A stretch of 64,000 nucleotides of DNA from Clostridium cellulovorans 743B (lineage in GTDB: Bacteria > Bacillota > Clostridia > Clostridiales > Clostridiaceae). A program made the position numbers and the translations under genes. Shown piece after piece: positions 16,846-26,340 of this stretch. The stretch spans positions 2,852,001-2,916,000 of the forward strand of contig NC_014393.1 of assembly GCF_000145275.1 (NCBI RefSeq), written 5' to 3'. The notes under the pieces were generated by a model. The model did no database searches and was not told the DNA's origin. It worked only from the letters and a program-made list of their open reading frames with translations. Each line of letters starts with the position of its first letter. Positions within the stretch are counted from its first letter, which is position 1.

Positions 16846-19347
16846 TTATATAGTCTTAATAAAATCTGATAATTTTTTCCTTAAATAATTGTTTTTTATA
16901 CGTTGTAAATCTATTCTCTTTAAGTCTTTAATAATGCTATTTTCTCTAACCTTGTATTTATCAGTAATTTCTACTGCAAACTCTCTATTCATCCCAATTG
17001 ATATCAATTCTATCGTTGGTTTCCTACAAGCTCCTATTTCCAAATACATAGGTATATTTATTATATTCTCTAATAGCTCGTCTTTTCCAACTTGCTTTAG
17101 GTACGATTTTAATATTTCTCCATATGCGTAAAATCCCTTTACTAGTTTAAATCTAATATTATTATTTAGATACTTTACTTCCCTTTCGATGATTTTAGAA
17201 ATATCTTTATCAGGTAATGAATTTTGCAAACCATTTTTACTTATTTTATGCATTAATATATTTCTCAGTTTATCTTCCATAATCCATGAATATGACATTA
17301 AGGGTAGTTTAATAGCATCATATTCATTGAATAACTTTTCATCCATTAAAAATTCATTAATATTTCTAATAGCTTTCATATATATACTCATAAAAGTATC
17401 TTTATCCACACTAAATGGATGTGGTATCAACAATTCATTTATTATATTATCATTTTCTTTAAAATAATTCCACAGCAGTTCTATATTGGAATACTTTATA
17501 CCAACAAGACGAGTTAAAAGTTCCTTAGGCGGACTAAAATTTTTAATAATTTGATCCACCATAAGTTCTAAATTTTCATATAACAATGAATCTTTACACT
17601 CTATATTGCTCACTAAATCTTGCCCATTAATTCTATCTATAATAGTTGAACTAATTATATAATCATCAATTTCATCACTATACCCTATATTATTTATATC
17701 TTCACTACTTTCAATCATCTGTGTTAAATTTTCAATACTTTTATATGTGTCTGATAAAAACTCTACTGTAGTACATTTGTTATCATATTTATCTATATCA
17801 GTCCAGTAATCATTCTGAATTAATATGATATTACCACAAAAATCATATCCCATCCTACCAGCTCTGCCTACTAAATTCCAAAACTCCAAATTAGTTAATT
17901 CTATATCATCTTTACATGGATTGTAGATATATATATTTTGAGCAGGAAGATTTACTCCTTGAAGCAAAGTTGATGTGCAAGCTATAACTTTAAAACATCC
18001 TGATGCCGCCAATTCTTCTATACCACCTCTTATAAAAGGGGGTAAATTTCCGTAATGATATACTATTCCTTTTCTTATATATTTACTCAATAAATATTTC
18101 TTGCTGATAGAATATTCAATAAAATCTGCAAAGTCTTCCAAATCTTCATTATCCAAATCTTCGTATAAGCCAGAATCATATAATTTTTCACAAACTTCAA
18201 CAGCTAAGCTTGTCTTATTGCAATATATAATTGAGTTTTCTCCATTGTTAAAATTCAACACCACATTTGCTATATTACTTGGTATGGAACCTGACCTATT
18301 TATCTTAACTTTCTCTTTAATTACTTTTTTATTAGCTACAACTTTGTATCCTCTCGTGTCTTTATACAATTTAATGATATTTTGTCTTACTGTTGGTTGT
18401 TTTATATTCAGAAATCCATTTGTATTATCTTTAGAAAATCTTTCATTAAACTTTTCTGGGTTGTCGATTAATGGACTTAAGAAAACAATTTTTAAATTAT
18501 CCCATAATCTTTTAGCATACTTAATACTATATTCTAATAAAATTCCTCTAGTGCCATTTATAACATTTTGTGCTTCATCTACAATAAGTATGTCTACTAT
18601 TAATTCATTATTATTGCACAACTGATAGAACCTCTCTTGAGTTAATATTAGTATAGTCTTTTTTTCTTTATCAAGATTGCTTATATCTGATGATGATGAT
18701 AAATTAAATTGTATATCAAGTTTCATTCTACTTATTTCTTTTCTTAAATCATTTATTACCTCTGTTATCAAAGCTCGAGATGGTACAATATATACACATG
18801 TATTTGCACCTTTTAAAAGTAAATCTATTAATGTTCTCTTAACTATGAAAGACTTTCCAATAGATGTTGGAGCTGAGACACTAACTATATTTTTATGCAT
18901 TACAAGATCATAAAAGTCTAACTGGAAATCATTCAATAAAAATTTATTATTAGCTATTTTAACTGTATTATTATTTTTATATATGATTTCTTTTAACATA
19001 TCAAATGGGGATATTTTATTAGACAAACTATTCTCTAGTTTTTTATCTAAAAGTTCTTGGCTCTTAAAATTTTTTATTCTTCCTAATATAATACTTGAAA
19101 TTAAGTTTAATTGACTGTTATAAACTGTTTGTTTTGCTATAAGTGTAGCTATTTTAAGTGCCCTCTCTTTATTTGCTAAACTCCTAGAATCTGCTAAAAT
19201 AAGAGCTTTTTCTGCCAAAAAAGCTAGTTCCTTTATATTTACTTTATTTTTATCATATTCTTCTAAAAAATCTTTTTTTATCTCAATTTCGATATATTTA
19301 ATTATTAATTCATCTATGAGCTTAAGATACTCTCTATTTATAATCAT
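16846..19347 (-). CDS. Superfamily 2 (Ski2-like) helicase, third gene of the cargo operon
   Basis: About 833 aa. Walker A is SAPTSIGKSF (near 164-173), motif Ia YIVPSRALI, motif II VDEAQN (a DEAQ box), motif V STLLQGVNLPAQN and motif VI LVGRAGRMG, so both RecA lobes are complete. An all-alpha N-terminal region of about 140 residues and a C-terminal region of about 280 residues have no domain I recognise. The frame opens at 19365, but GGAGG six bases before ATG 19347 decides the start; that ATG is one base past the protease stop, so translation is coupled. Ski2-like helicases serve as the motor in defence systems such as Hachiman; here the partners are a protease and an MBL hydrolase. Confidence 0.9.
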   Translation of the reverse strand: MIINREYLKLIDELIIKYIEIEIKKDFLEEYDKNKVNIKELAFLAEKALILADSRSLANKERALKIATLIAKQTVYNSQLNLISSIILGRIKNFKSQELLDKKLENSLSNKISPFDMLKEIIYKNNNTVKIANNKFLLNDFQLDFYDLVMHKNIVSVSAPTSIGKSFIVKRTLIDLLLKGANTCVYIVPSRALITEVINDLRKEISRMKLDIQFNLSSSSDISNLDKEKKTILILTQERFYQLCNNNELIVDILIVDEAQNVINGTRGILLEYSIKYAKRLWDNLKIVFLSPLIDNPEKFNERFSKDNTNGFLNIKQPTVRQNIIKLYKDTRGYKVVANKKVIKEKVKINRSGSIPSNIANVVLNFNNGENSIIYCNKTSLAVEVCEKLYDSGLYEDLDNEDLEDFADFIEYSISKKYLLSKYIRKGIVYHYGNLPPFIRGGIEELAASGCFKVIACTSTLLQGVNLPAQNIYIYNPCKDDIELTNLEFWNLVGRAGRMGYDFCGNIILIQNDYWTDIDKYDNKCTTVEFLSDTYKSIENLTQMIESSEDINNIGYSDEIDDYIISSTIIDRINGQDLVSNIECKDSLLYENLELMVDQIIKNFSPPKELLTRLVGIKYSNIELLWNYFKENDNIINELLIPHPFSVDKDTFMSIYMKAIRNINEFLMDEKLFNEYDAIKLPLMSYSWIMEDKLRNILMHKISKNGLQNSLPDKDISKIIEREVKYLNNNIRFKLVKGFYAYGEILKSYLKQVGKDELLENIINIPMYLEIGACRKPTIELISIGMNREFAVEITDKYKVRENSIIKDLKRIDLQRIKNNYLRKKLSDFIKTI

Positions 19348-19348
19348 A

Positions 19349-20809
19349 TTAGTCCTCCGCTCCATGCTGAATTATATTATGAAATAACTCTAAAGACTCA
19401 CATGGTAAAGATATCCACATGATTTGTTTGGATTTTATCCATTTGAATTTTGAGCATATTTCTACAATTTTTTTATTATACTGATCAAGTTCTGCTTTAC
19501 AAAAATTTTCCGCTATTTTATTAGTATTGTTACTTTTCTTATAAATATTTTTCTTATAAATATTACTATCATATGAATGTAGTATAACTATTTCTAAATT
19601 AACCTTTTCACCACTCTGCTCTTTTTTTTGCAGTTCTTCTACATGCAATCTATTATAAATATCTAAATAGTTAATAGCTAATTCATCCCAAATAAAGATT
19701 TTCTGTTCATTAGTTCCTATTTCTTTATCAATTTCAATAAGAACTTTTAATATTGATTGCATTAGGTCTTTTTTCATCTCTGTATAACCAATTGATACTT
19801 TAATGCTATCTGCACTCCTAGAAATATAAATATCTTGTTTTATTTCATTTTCCATAGAATAAGCTGTAGCCACCCGAGGGGCTTGAAATACACCCTCCAA
19901 TATAATCCAAAGAAGAGCAAACCCAAGCTTATTGCTCTTTATCAATATCCTTTTTAATTCTTCTGCAGCATATTCATTTCTCTTTTCTTGTTTACGTCTA
20001 TTTATCATATTATTGTTTTGCTCATTAATTATTTCTTGCATACTATTTGCATAATCTTTTAGAAATAAATCTATTATATATACAAGGTCATTAATTTCGC
20101 TCTCAGGTTTTAATATTAAACAATTTGAAATGAAATCTTCTCCGACATATTTGTAAGAAAAAAATATATCATTACATTCTTTATTAAATGTTTCTATTCG
20201 CTCACTGAGTAAATTTTTTCTCCTATAAGATAATATTTTTAATACTTCAGTTTCATTACATAAAAATCCAATAATTTTTTCCATACTTATAGCTTTTAAT
20301 TTTGTTTTAAGGCTAGAAGTTCTTTCTTTTAAAACAATTCCACATATTTGATCGTTTACTATCAATGGAGAACCTGATATTCCCTGCCATTCACTTACTT
20401 CCTTCTGATCATTAATAGATAACTCCAAGTCTGGTAATTGATCTTCTATGTATCTATTTATAGTTCCATTTACATATAAACGTTCATCATTTTCATATTC
20501 ATCTGGATATCCACTTGTTTCCCAAAAATCACCTTGTTCAACAGCTATAATAGTATCTATATCACAATACTCAATAGCCTTTTTAATATCCTTATTCAAT
20601 TTTATAATCGCCAGATCTATATCTTTCTCATTATAAAAAAAAATACTTTCAACTTTTCTTGTCTCACCAATGACTTGAAATTCAATTTTTACATTGTTTT
20701 TATTTTTAATTACATGGTATGCCGTTAATACATAAGATGGAGTAACTAAAAAACATGTTCCTAATAAGTCCTCATTACATGTAACCCTTCCTATAATTTT
20801 TTCATTCAT
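19349..20809 (-). CDS. Trypsin-like serine protease with C-terminal partner domain
   Basis: 486 aa. Residues 1-190 are a trypsin/HtrA-like fold. Numbered from the GTG at 20818, the triad is His35 (VLTAYHVI), Asp68 (EKDIDLAII) and Ser148 (WQGISGSPL). There is no signal peptide, so it acts in the cytoplasm. The remaining 290 residues are helical and charged with no known motif, and are probably the docking or sensing part. The ATG at 20809 has AAGGGTG seven bases upstream and overlaps the MBL gene by 8 bases. Intracellular trypsin domains of this kind are typical effectors of conflict systems, including Avs1. Confidence 0.88.
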   Translation of the reverse strand: MNEKIIGRVTCNEDLLGTCFLVTPSYVLTAYHVIKNKNNVKIEFQVIGETRKVESIFFYNEKDIDLAIIKLNKDIKKAIEYCDIDTIIAVEQGDFWETSGYPDEYENDERLYVNGTINRYIEDQLPDLELSINDQKEVSEWQGISGSPLIVNDQICGIVLKERTSSLKTKLKAISMEKIIGFLCNETEVLKILSYRRKNLLSERIETFNKECNDIFFSYKYVGEDFISNCLILKPESEINDLVYIIDLFLKDYANSMQEIINEQNNNMINRRKQEKRNEYAAEELKRILIKSNKLGFALLWIILEGVFQAPRVATAYSMENEIKQDIYISRSADSIKVSIGYTEMKKDLMQSILKVLIEIDKEIGTNEQKIFIWDELAINYLDIYNRLHVEELQKKEQSGEKVNLEIVILHSYDSNIYKKNIYKKSNNTNKIAENFCKAELDQYNKKIVEICSKFKWIKSKQIMWISLPCESLELFHNIIQHGAED

Positions 20810-22082
20810 TTCTTTCACCCTTTGATTCTATAACTTCATCTGTAATATCTATTTCCATAATTTTTTTACCTTTCAAACTTTCATTTTCATATTCAATTTT
20901 AAAGTTATTTGTTTCATCCAATTTATTTTTTTCTACAAAATTCATCAATCTCTTCTGTTTATAATTAAATTTTATTAGTTTATTTTCTTTTTGCATGCAT
21001 ATTATTTTATATATAGATTCAAAATCTGGATGATGATGTCCATAACCGTTGGTAGATATAATATATCTATCACTTGTTACTATATCAAAAAACTTTTTTG
21101 ATATATTGTATTTACTTCCATGATGTGATACTTTAACTAAATCAAATTTTAATTTTTCATCTTTCATATCTTGTCCTATTTTTTCTAATACTTCATCATA
21201 ATCAATTGGACTACTATCCCCTAAAAACAGCATGGATTTATCATAAAATTTTAAAATAAATGAAATAGAGCTTCTATTTTCTAAACCTGTATCGCACTCA
21301 TTAAATTCTAGTAACTCTTCAAGCTTTGTAGCTACTGAACACTGTTTTTCCTTAACTGTTTGTATATTCATCTTTTCAACCTTATTTACATAAAAAAGTT
21401 CAAAAGCTTTAGCAATTTCTTTTGATTTAACTATTTCTTTATTAAATCCCTTTTTCTTTAGATAACTTCTCCATTCATATACTAATTGTTGCAGAATCTC
21501 TTTTTTAGGACCTAATATTATTAGTTCCACTTCATCATTTATTCTCTTGCTTTTTATCTCATGCTTATTTTCTATAAACACTCCATTTGTAAATGATTTA
21601 TTAAGTTTTTTATATATCTTTTCATTTTGCAGGTAATCTACTAAAATATTTGCTGTTTTATATCCTACAAAGTTTTCTTCATTTTGATTTGGATCATTAG
21701 GATATTTTTGTTTTATAATTGTTTGTAAAATTTTAAATTCCTCTTCACATTCCTCTATACTATTATTATTATTTTCAATATCGTAAATACTAAAATAATC
21801 ATTGTACCAAACTTCAGAAATTTCACATATCCTATCATTTATATAGTCTGCAAATATACATCTAGCTCCATTAATATGATCATTATCTATGTGTGTTAAA
21901 ACCACTAAATCTAACTTCTCATTATTTTCTTTTAATTTATGTAATTCTTCCTTTATAATTTTATATGTTGATACATAACCACAATCTATTAATATATTAG
22001 TAACTCTCTTTCCTATAAATTTTATTAAAATGCATTCTCCATTTGATGCAGGAAAAACCTTAACTTGTATAAATATTTTCAT
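20802..22082 (-). CDS. Metallo-beta-lactamase-fold hydrolase (ComEC-like), first gene of the cargo operon
   Basis: About 426 aa from ATG 22082; the frame opens at GTG 22130, and neither start has a good ribosome binding site. The metal site is intact: LTHIDNDHINGA (HxDxDH), LFLGDSS and SHHGSKYN, with a late GYGHHHPDFESI. It begins directly in the fold (VKVFPASNGECILIKF) and has no membrane part, so it is a soluble relative of the ComEC MBL domain, probably a phosphodiesterase or nuclease. It overlaps the protease gene. MBL plus trypsin is the pairing known from type I AVAST. Confidence 0.88.
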   Translation of the reverse strand: MKIFIQVKVFPASNGECILIKFIGKRVTNILIDCGYVSTYKIIKEELHKLKENNEKLDLVVLTHIDNDHINGARCIFADYINDRICEISEVWYNDYFSIYDIENNNNSIEECEEEFKILQTIIKQKYPNDPNQNEENFVGYKTANILVDYLQNEKIYKKLNKSFTNGVFIENKHEIKSKRINDEVELIILGPKKEILQQLVYEWRSYLKKKGFNKEIVKSKEIAKAFELFYVNKVEKMNIQTVKEKQCSVATKLEELLEFNECDTGLENRSSISFILKFYDKSMLFLGDSSPIDYDEVLEKIGQDMKDEKLKFDLVKVSHHGSKYNISKKFFDIVTSDRYIISTNGYGHHHPDFESIYKIICMQKENKLIKFNYKQKRLMNFVEKNKLDETNNFKIEYENESLKGKKIMEIDITDEVIESKGERNE

Positions 22083-22710
22083 TTTTTTACACGTCTTTCT
22101 AATATAAAATTTTCTTATATTTTTCTTCACAAAGCAGAGTTTTCATAACCTATAACATACCTTACGATCGGAAACCAGATTATTAACCATCTATCCAACT
22201 TCAGCATTAATGTTGTTTTTCACTCCACTTTCTTCCAGGTATCGCATAATCGTTTAATAAAATTTTATTTTCTAACCTATTTGTTTTCATTGTTTCAATT
22301 TTATTAGAAAGTATATCAACCTTATAGTTTTTAATATCCTTAACTCATATCATTCATCAAGGAATTAACTTTAATATTTTTTACAATTAAATCTTCTTAA
22401 AAACTTCATACCTCTTTTATTAGTCTAGATATTTTAATTTAGACACAATATTTTTGAGATTATACACTTATTATGCTTATATATCTATAATATCATTATA
22501 TTTCAAATAATTTCAACTTATTATAATATACCTAAACTTATACTAAATTATAACAAAATATACTAAATGATTTCCATCTTAAATACAACATGTTTCAAGT
22601 ATGTTTTTCATTTTTTTCTTACACGTGCGGTAAATATTTGATTTAGAAACTCTTAATAGGTGCTTTTTTGATTCAAAAAAAGTTCAAATTCCTAAGCAAT
22701 AAAAAAAAGT
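22083..22710. other. Leader region of the cargo operon, no intact gene
   Basis: About 630 bases. A possible leftward promoter is TTGAAA-18 bp-TATTAT near 22480-22510, which would give a leader of about 400 bases. A short leftward frame around 22221-22343 ends NDYAIPGRKWSEKQH and may be a gene scrap. No riboswitch or tRNA seen. Confidence 0.4.
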
Positions 22711-22744
22711 GGGTATCAAGTATGATTTCTCCTACTTGATACCC
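22711..22744 (-). terminator. Terminator of the prophage lysis operon
   Basis: GGGTATCAAGTA (22711-22722) pairs perfectly with TACTTGATACCC (22733-22744). Leftward it continues CACTTTTTTTT. It lies 10 bases past the endolysin stop and separates phage late transcription from the cargo operon. Confidence 0.9.
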
Positions 22745-22753
22745 ATTAAATAT

Positions 22754-23668
22754 CTAATTATTATATGCTACTATAAAACTATTAAACCCAACTTTTTTTA
22801 ATTCGGTTATTCTTTTCTCAGCCTTCTTCTTATCCTTAAAAGACCCCGCAATAACCCTATAAAACGCTTCTCCTTTTTGATCCAAAATAACTGTTGCCGC
22901 CTTAATATTCTGAACATAATTCCACTTTCTACCCTCTCTCCACCCAAACTCATAATAATGATCTAGTCCACTAACATACTCCCCTCTATTTATTGCATCA
23001 ACAACATCAGTATTACATATTAAATATCCTGCATCAGTAAAATCCTTTGGCTTTGGTGGCAGTGGTTGTCTACCTTCTTTTTTCCCATAGCTTAAATAAT
23101 GTTGATATGGATCAAGTCCTGACTTTAATACATCTGGGTATTGTGCTAAGTACCATGTTCTACTGAATATTCTTATCTTCATTTCATCTTCCTCCACTTC
23201 ATTAACTATCTTGTTTTTGAACTCTGTCCATCTTGCCCAATTGTTGCTGCTAAAAGGACTTGGACAATTCTTTCTACTGGCATCATAATGCCTTACTACG
23301 TTTTCTATTTGAACACCATACTTTTTCATAAGAAGTCTTATTAAATTTCTAGCATTCTTTGCTGTGGTTTCTGAGATATCTCCATTAGCTCCACACATTT
23401 CAATTGAAATAGAATTATAATTTGTTATCCCATAAGCTCCATTGCCATCGCCACAATGCCAACTGGCATTATACTCCTCTACCACTTGTCTTATTTCATT
23501 GTTATCAACAAAATAATGTGCTGAAGCCTCTCTGTCACAACTTCCGAAATAGTCAGCATTATTCTTTGCTGTGTCATTATCATTGCCTGTAAAATGGCAT
23601 ACAATGAATTTTATATTGTTGCCTTCCGAATAATTGAAATTGCTTATTTGTTTTATAATTGGCACCAT
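22754..23668 (-). CDS. Phage endolysin: N-acetylmuramoyl-L-alanine amidase with SPOR domain
   Basis: Cleaves the peptidoglycan amide bond at lysis. 304 aa. Residues 1-155 are an Amidase_2 domain: FIVCHFTGND, SAHYFVDN, HCGDGNGAYGITNYNSISIE and VVRHYDASRKNCPSPF (zinc ligands). About 165-250 holds two copies of a YLxxNxDVxxxxxxPxxHYxxYGxxEGR wall-associated repeat (YLAQYPDVLKSGLDPYQHY; YLICNTDVVDAINRGEYVSG). About 268-304 is a SPOR-type peptidoglycan-binding domain. Its start ATG follows GGAGAGG. It is the last gene of the late operon, after the holin. Confidence 0.93.
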   Translation of the reverse strand: MVPIIKQISNFNYSEGNNIKFIVCHFTGNDNDTAKNNADYFGSCDREASAHYFVDNNEIRQVVEEYNASWHCGDGNGAYGITNYNSISIEMCGANGDISETTAKNARNLIRLLMKKYGVQIENVVRHYDASRKNCPSPFSSNNWARWTEFKNKIVNEVEEDEMKIRIFSRTWYLAQYPDVLKSGLDPYQHYLSYGKKEGRQPLPPKPKDFTDAGYLICNTDVVDAINRGEYVSGLDHYYEFGWREGRKWNYVQNIKAATVILDQKGEAFYRVIAGSFKDKKKAEKRITELKKVGFNSFIVAYNN

Positions 23669-23709
23669 ATTACTTCATCCTCTCCATAAGAAAAGAGCAG
23701 CTAAAAAGG

Positions 23710-24150
23710 CTACTCTCTACTTTCACTTTTATTCTTTAATACATCTATTGCATTAGTTACTGCTTCTGGTAGCTTTATTCCCATAAGTCCTGCGTTTTCA
23801 ATCAAAGATAAAACCTCGTTAGCTATAAAACCCATGATGGCTGCATCTCTTAAAAAACCATTAGTATTTGTAACTATATCGATTTGATTTATTACTACAA
23901 TTAAAATTAATACAAATATCTTTTTAACTATACCAATAAACCCTGCTTTGCTTTGTGCTGCACCAGTTTCTGTTTTAGTAGAATTTTTAAATACCAAAGC
24001 TACTATTAACCCTGTTATGTAGTCTGCAATCATACAAATAAGTAAAGCCATTAATATCTTGTCAAATCCACCTAATACATCACTAAACATTCCTCCAAAC
24101 ACTGCAACTACTGCGAAAAGTCCTGTTTTAATATTGATAAACTTATCCAT
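23710..24150 (-). CDS. Phage holin (toxin secretion/phage lysis holin family)
   Basis: 146 aa with several hydrophobic segments: residues 7-30 (KTGLFAVVAVFGGMFSDVLG), 32-52 (ILMALLICMIADYITGLIVA) and 72-95 (IVKKIFVLILIVVINQID), with a charged C-terminus KNKSESRE. The ADYITGLIVALVFKNS-type motif and AGFIGIVKK are typical of the Bacteriophage_holin_4 family. It forms membrane lesions that release the endolysin encoded 40 bases downstream. Confidence 0.9.
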   Translation of the reverse strand: MDKFINIKTGLFAVVAVFGGMFSDVLGGFDKILMALLICMIADYITGLIVALVFKNSTKTETGAAQSKAGFIGIVKKIFVLILIVVINQIDIVTNTNGFLRDAAIMGFIANEVLSLIENAGLMGIKLPEAVTNAIDVLKNKSESRE

Positions 24151-24210
24151 TTCAATTCCTCTTTTCTATTAATTTTTTATATTAAAAAAGCACTAGATTT
24201 CTCTAATGCT

Positions 24211-25230
24211 TTATATGACAGTAATTCCTGGCTGTTGAATTACTCCTTCAACTATATAAGTTATTTTTGCTCTTACAATAATATCTGAAATTACATCCTG
24301 TGGCTCTTCATTTGGCTTTACTGAAAATACAACATATTTATTAACTGAATCTACAGATAAGCTTGCTGTTATTGAATAGCTTGTAACACCAGAAGTTTGA
24401 ACACTTGCACTTCCAACACTGATTCCATTACTTGCAAAGACATTGCCACTGGCATCAGTTAAACCAACACATTTAATACTTTGTTCCAGTATTGCTCCTT
24501 GTCCACTTATATTCCTTGTAGAAACTATAACTTCTGCTTCAATAGCAACTCTAGCATTATTAGGCATATATACTTTGAATATACCTTGATTTACTTCATC
24601 AGTTACATTTAGTTTTTTAACCTCTAATTCTGTATAAGTTTTTCTTGGAATTATTGTATATGCTGCCACATCTTCGGTCGCTTTTATACACATATCAACT
24701 GTAGAACCTAGTTCATCAATTTGACTTTGTAGTGTACCTTGAGGAGTTGTACAAATTCCACAGAAGTTTGGATTATATCTTGTATCTGTTATATTGCTTT
24801 GTGTATAAAAAGATGTTCCTGCTCCAATATAAACCTGAGCCAATATTAACTCCCAAACATATTGATTACGTACTGGAACATATAAAGAACCACTATAGCT
24901 GCCCATTTCACTTCTTAAAGTCACTGTCTTTGCTGTTATATCCATTTTTAAAACTATACTATCTGTTCTATTTCTTGTAGCATCTGAAGGTTGCAAAGTT
25001 ACTGTTGCTCCATCCGTTAGTTCAAAGTAATGTCCGTTAATCCATGCAACTCCACTGTATACATTAACTGCATTACTAGCACTTGCTTGTAGTACCTTCA
25101 GGCAACTATCAGATTCTATTCCTGTTTCATCAATAGGACTTACACCTGTTGTAATAATACCTGCTAATGCTACTGCCATATCTGAACTATTATAGGCAAC
25201 TCCATCATAAAAGTAAGTTTTACTTCTCAT
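24211..25230 (-). CDS. Phage tail-tip/receptor-binding-region protein
   Basis: 339 aa. The N-terminus (YFYDGVAYNSSDMAVALAGI) and INGHYFELTDGATVTLQPSD resemble baseplate proteins of siphophages. The C-terminal 110 residues are a beta-rich domain (NVTDEVNQGIFKVYMPNNAR onward) that could contact the host surface. It follows the tail-lysin-like gene with a 3-base gap and precedes the holin. A scrap of a homologous gene survives in element A. Exact role inferred from position. Confidence 0.65.
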   Translation of the reverse strand: MRSKTYFYDGVAYNSSDMAVALAGIITTGVSPIDETGIESDSCLKVLQASASNAVNVYSGVAWINGHYFELTDGATVTLQPSDATRNRTDSIVLKMDITAKTVTLRSEMGSYSGSLYVPVRNQYVWELILAQVYIGAGTSFYTQSNITDTRYNPNFCGICTTPQGTLQSQIDELGSTVDMCIKATEDVAAYTIIPRKTYTELEVKKLNVTDEVNQGIFKVYMPNNARVAIEAEVIVSTRNISGQGAILEQSIKCVGLTDASGNVFASNGISVGSASVQTSGVTSYSITASLSVDSVNKYVVFSVKPNEEPQDVISDIIVRAKITYIVEGVIQQPGITVI

Positions 25231-25233
25231 TTT

Positions 25234-26337
25234 TTAATTTCTCCTAATTTCTCTTTTTATTTTTTGTATTTCTGTTGGAATGTTGTTCCCAAAGGTTATA
25301 TCTAGTACCATTGAATTATTTTGGTATACTTCCGTTATCTCTGTAATTTGAGTATCAAGAGTAATTCCCCACTTTTTATCTTGTCTTGTTACCCAATCCC
25401 CAAGATCATAATCAACTCTATATTCTAGCCCTGCGTTAGTATTTATCTGTCCTTCAAAGGTTTGAATTACTTGACATTCTCCAAGCTTTTCATTACCTCT
25501 TGAAGTTAAAATTGTTTGATATTGTACATCGGTCATAGTTACATTATTATTTGTTCTTTGCAGATCCTTGGCATCACAAAATAATTCAACTCGATTTCTT
25601 CCATCTAAATAATCATTTACATAAACTTTAGCTCTTACAGCTCCTTCACCTTCGCCTGCAACAATGGCACAGTTCTTCAAATTACTATCGCTGTCATAAT
25701 AATCTTGAGAAATTACATTGTCGTAATCTATATCAAATATTACTGGTGGTAATATTTTTTGATTTATAGTCCTGTTTGTACCTTTATAACAATTAAAGAT
25801 CATCACATTACTAACGGTTGTCCACTGTATTCTAAAACCTATTTGATTAGCTGTGCCAATACTTTCAATAGTATCTAATAAATTATCATAGGATACTTGC
25901 ATGTTTACATTTCCAGTATAATTATTTAAAACTCCTAATTCTAAATTAGTTATCACTCTTTGAGGTTTAACTGGGTTAATACATTCACTGTTAACTAAAT
26001 CAAACATTATCTTCTCAGCTGTCCAAGTAGTTCCTAGATAGTTTTTAGTTCCATCTATACAGCGTATTTTTAAAACTCCTGTTATCATGTACCCTTTAAC
26101 TGTAATCTCTTCTTTTGTACCTTCCTTTGCTAGTTCAACAGTTTCTATAATGGCTGCTTCAGTATGAGATTTGTAAATCATATTATCTTTCTTAAGTAAA
26201 TTAATATTATTTTCTGTAGCTGTGACTTTTAGTTCAAATTCCCCTGCTGTATAGTGTTTTCTTGTCCATCTTAAAGACGTGAAAACATCCACTACACCAA
26301 TAAATTGATAATATCTGTCGTATATTCTTAAATCCAT
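25234..26337 (-). CDS. Siphovirus tail protein (ReqiPepy6 Gp37-like)
   Basis: 367 aa. The start MDLRIYDRYYQFIGVVDVFTSLRWTRKHYTAGEFE is typical of Gp37-like baseplate-hub proteins, with the repeated ITVKGYMITGVL and VDYDLGDWVTRQDK segments and a closing EVYQNNSMVLDITFGNNIP. It acts in the tail tip, next to the distal tail protein. There are 3 bases to each neighbour, so it is tightly co-transcribed. Confidence 0.85.
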   Translation of the reverse strand: MDLRIYDRYYQFIGVVDVFTSLRWTRKHYTAGEFELKVTATENNINLLKKDNMIYKSHTEAAIIETVELAKEGTKEEITVKGYMITGVLKIRCIDGTKNYLGTTWTAEKIMFDLVNSECINPVKPQRVITNLELGVLNNYTGNVNMQVSYDNLLDTIESIGTANQIGFRIQWTTVSNVMIFNCYKGTNRTINQKILPPVIFDIDYDNVISQDYYDSDSNLKNCAIVAGEGEGAVRAKVYVNDYLDGRNRVELFCDAKDLQRTNNNVTMTDVQYQTILTSRGNEKLGECQVIQTFEGQINTNAGLEYRVDYDLGDWVTRQDKKWGITLDTQITEITEVYQNNSMVLDITFGNNIPTEIQKIKREIRRN

Positions 26338-26340
26338 AGC

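Noticed and set aside
16846..19347. Assigning the helicase operon to Hachiman
   Set aside because: No HamA-like (DUF1837) gene is adjacent; the partners are a protease and an MBL hydrolase.
16846..22082. Calling the operon type I AVAST outright
   Set aside because: The third gene is an SF2 helicase with GRAGRMG and DEAQ motifs, not a STAND ATPase with a repeat sensor.
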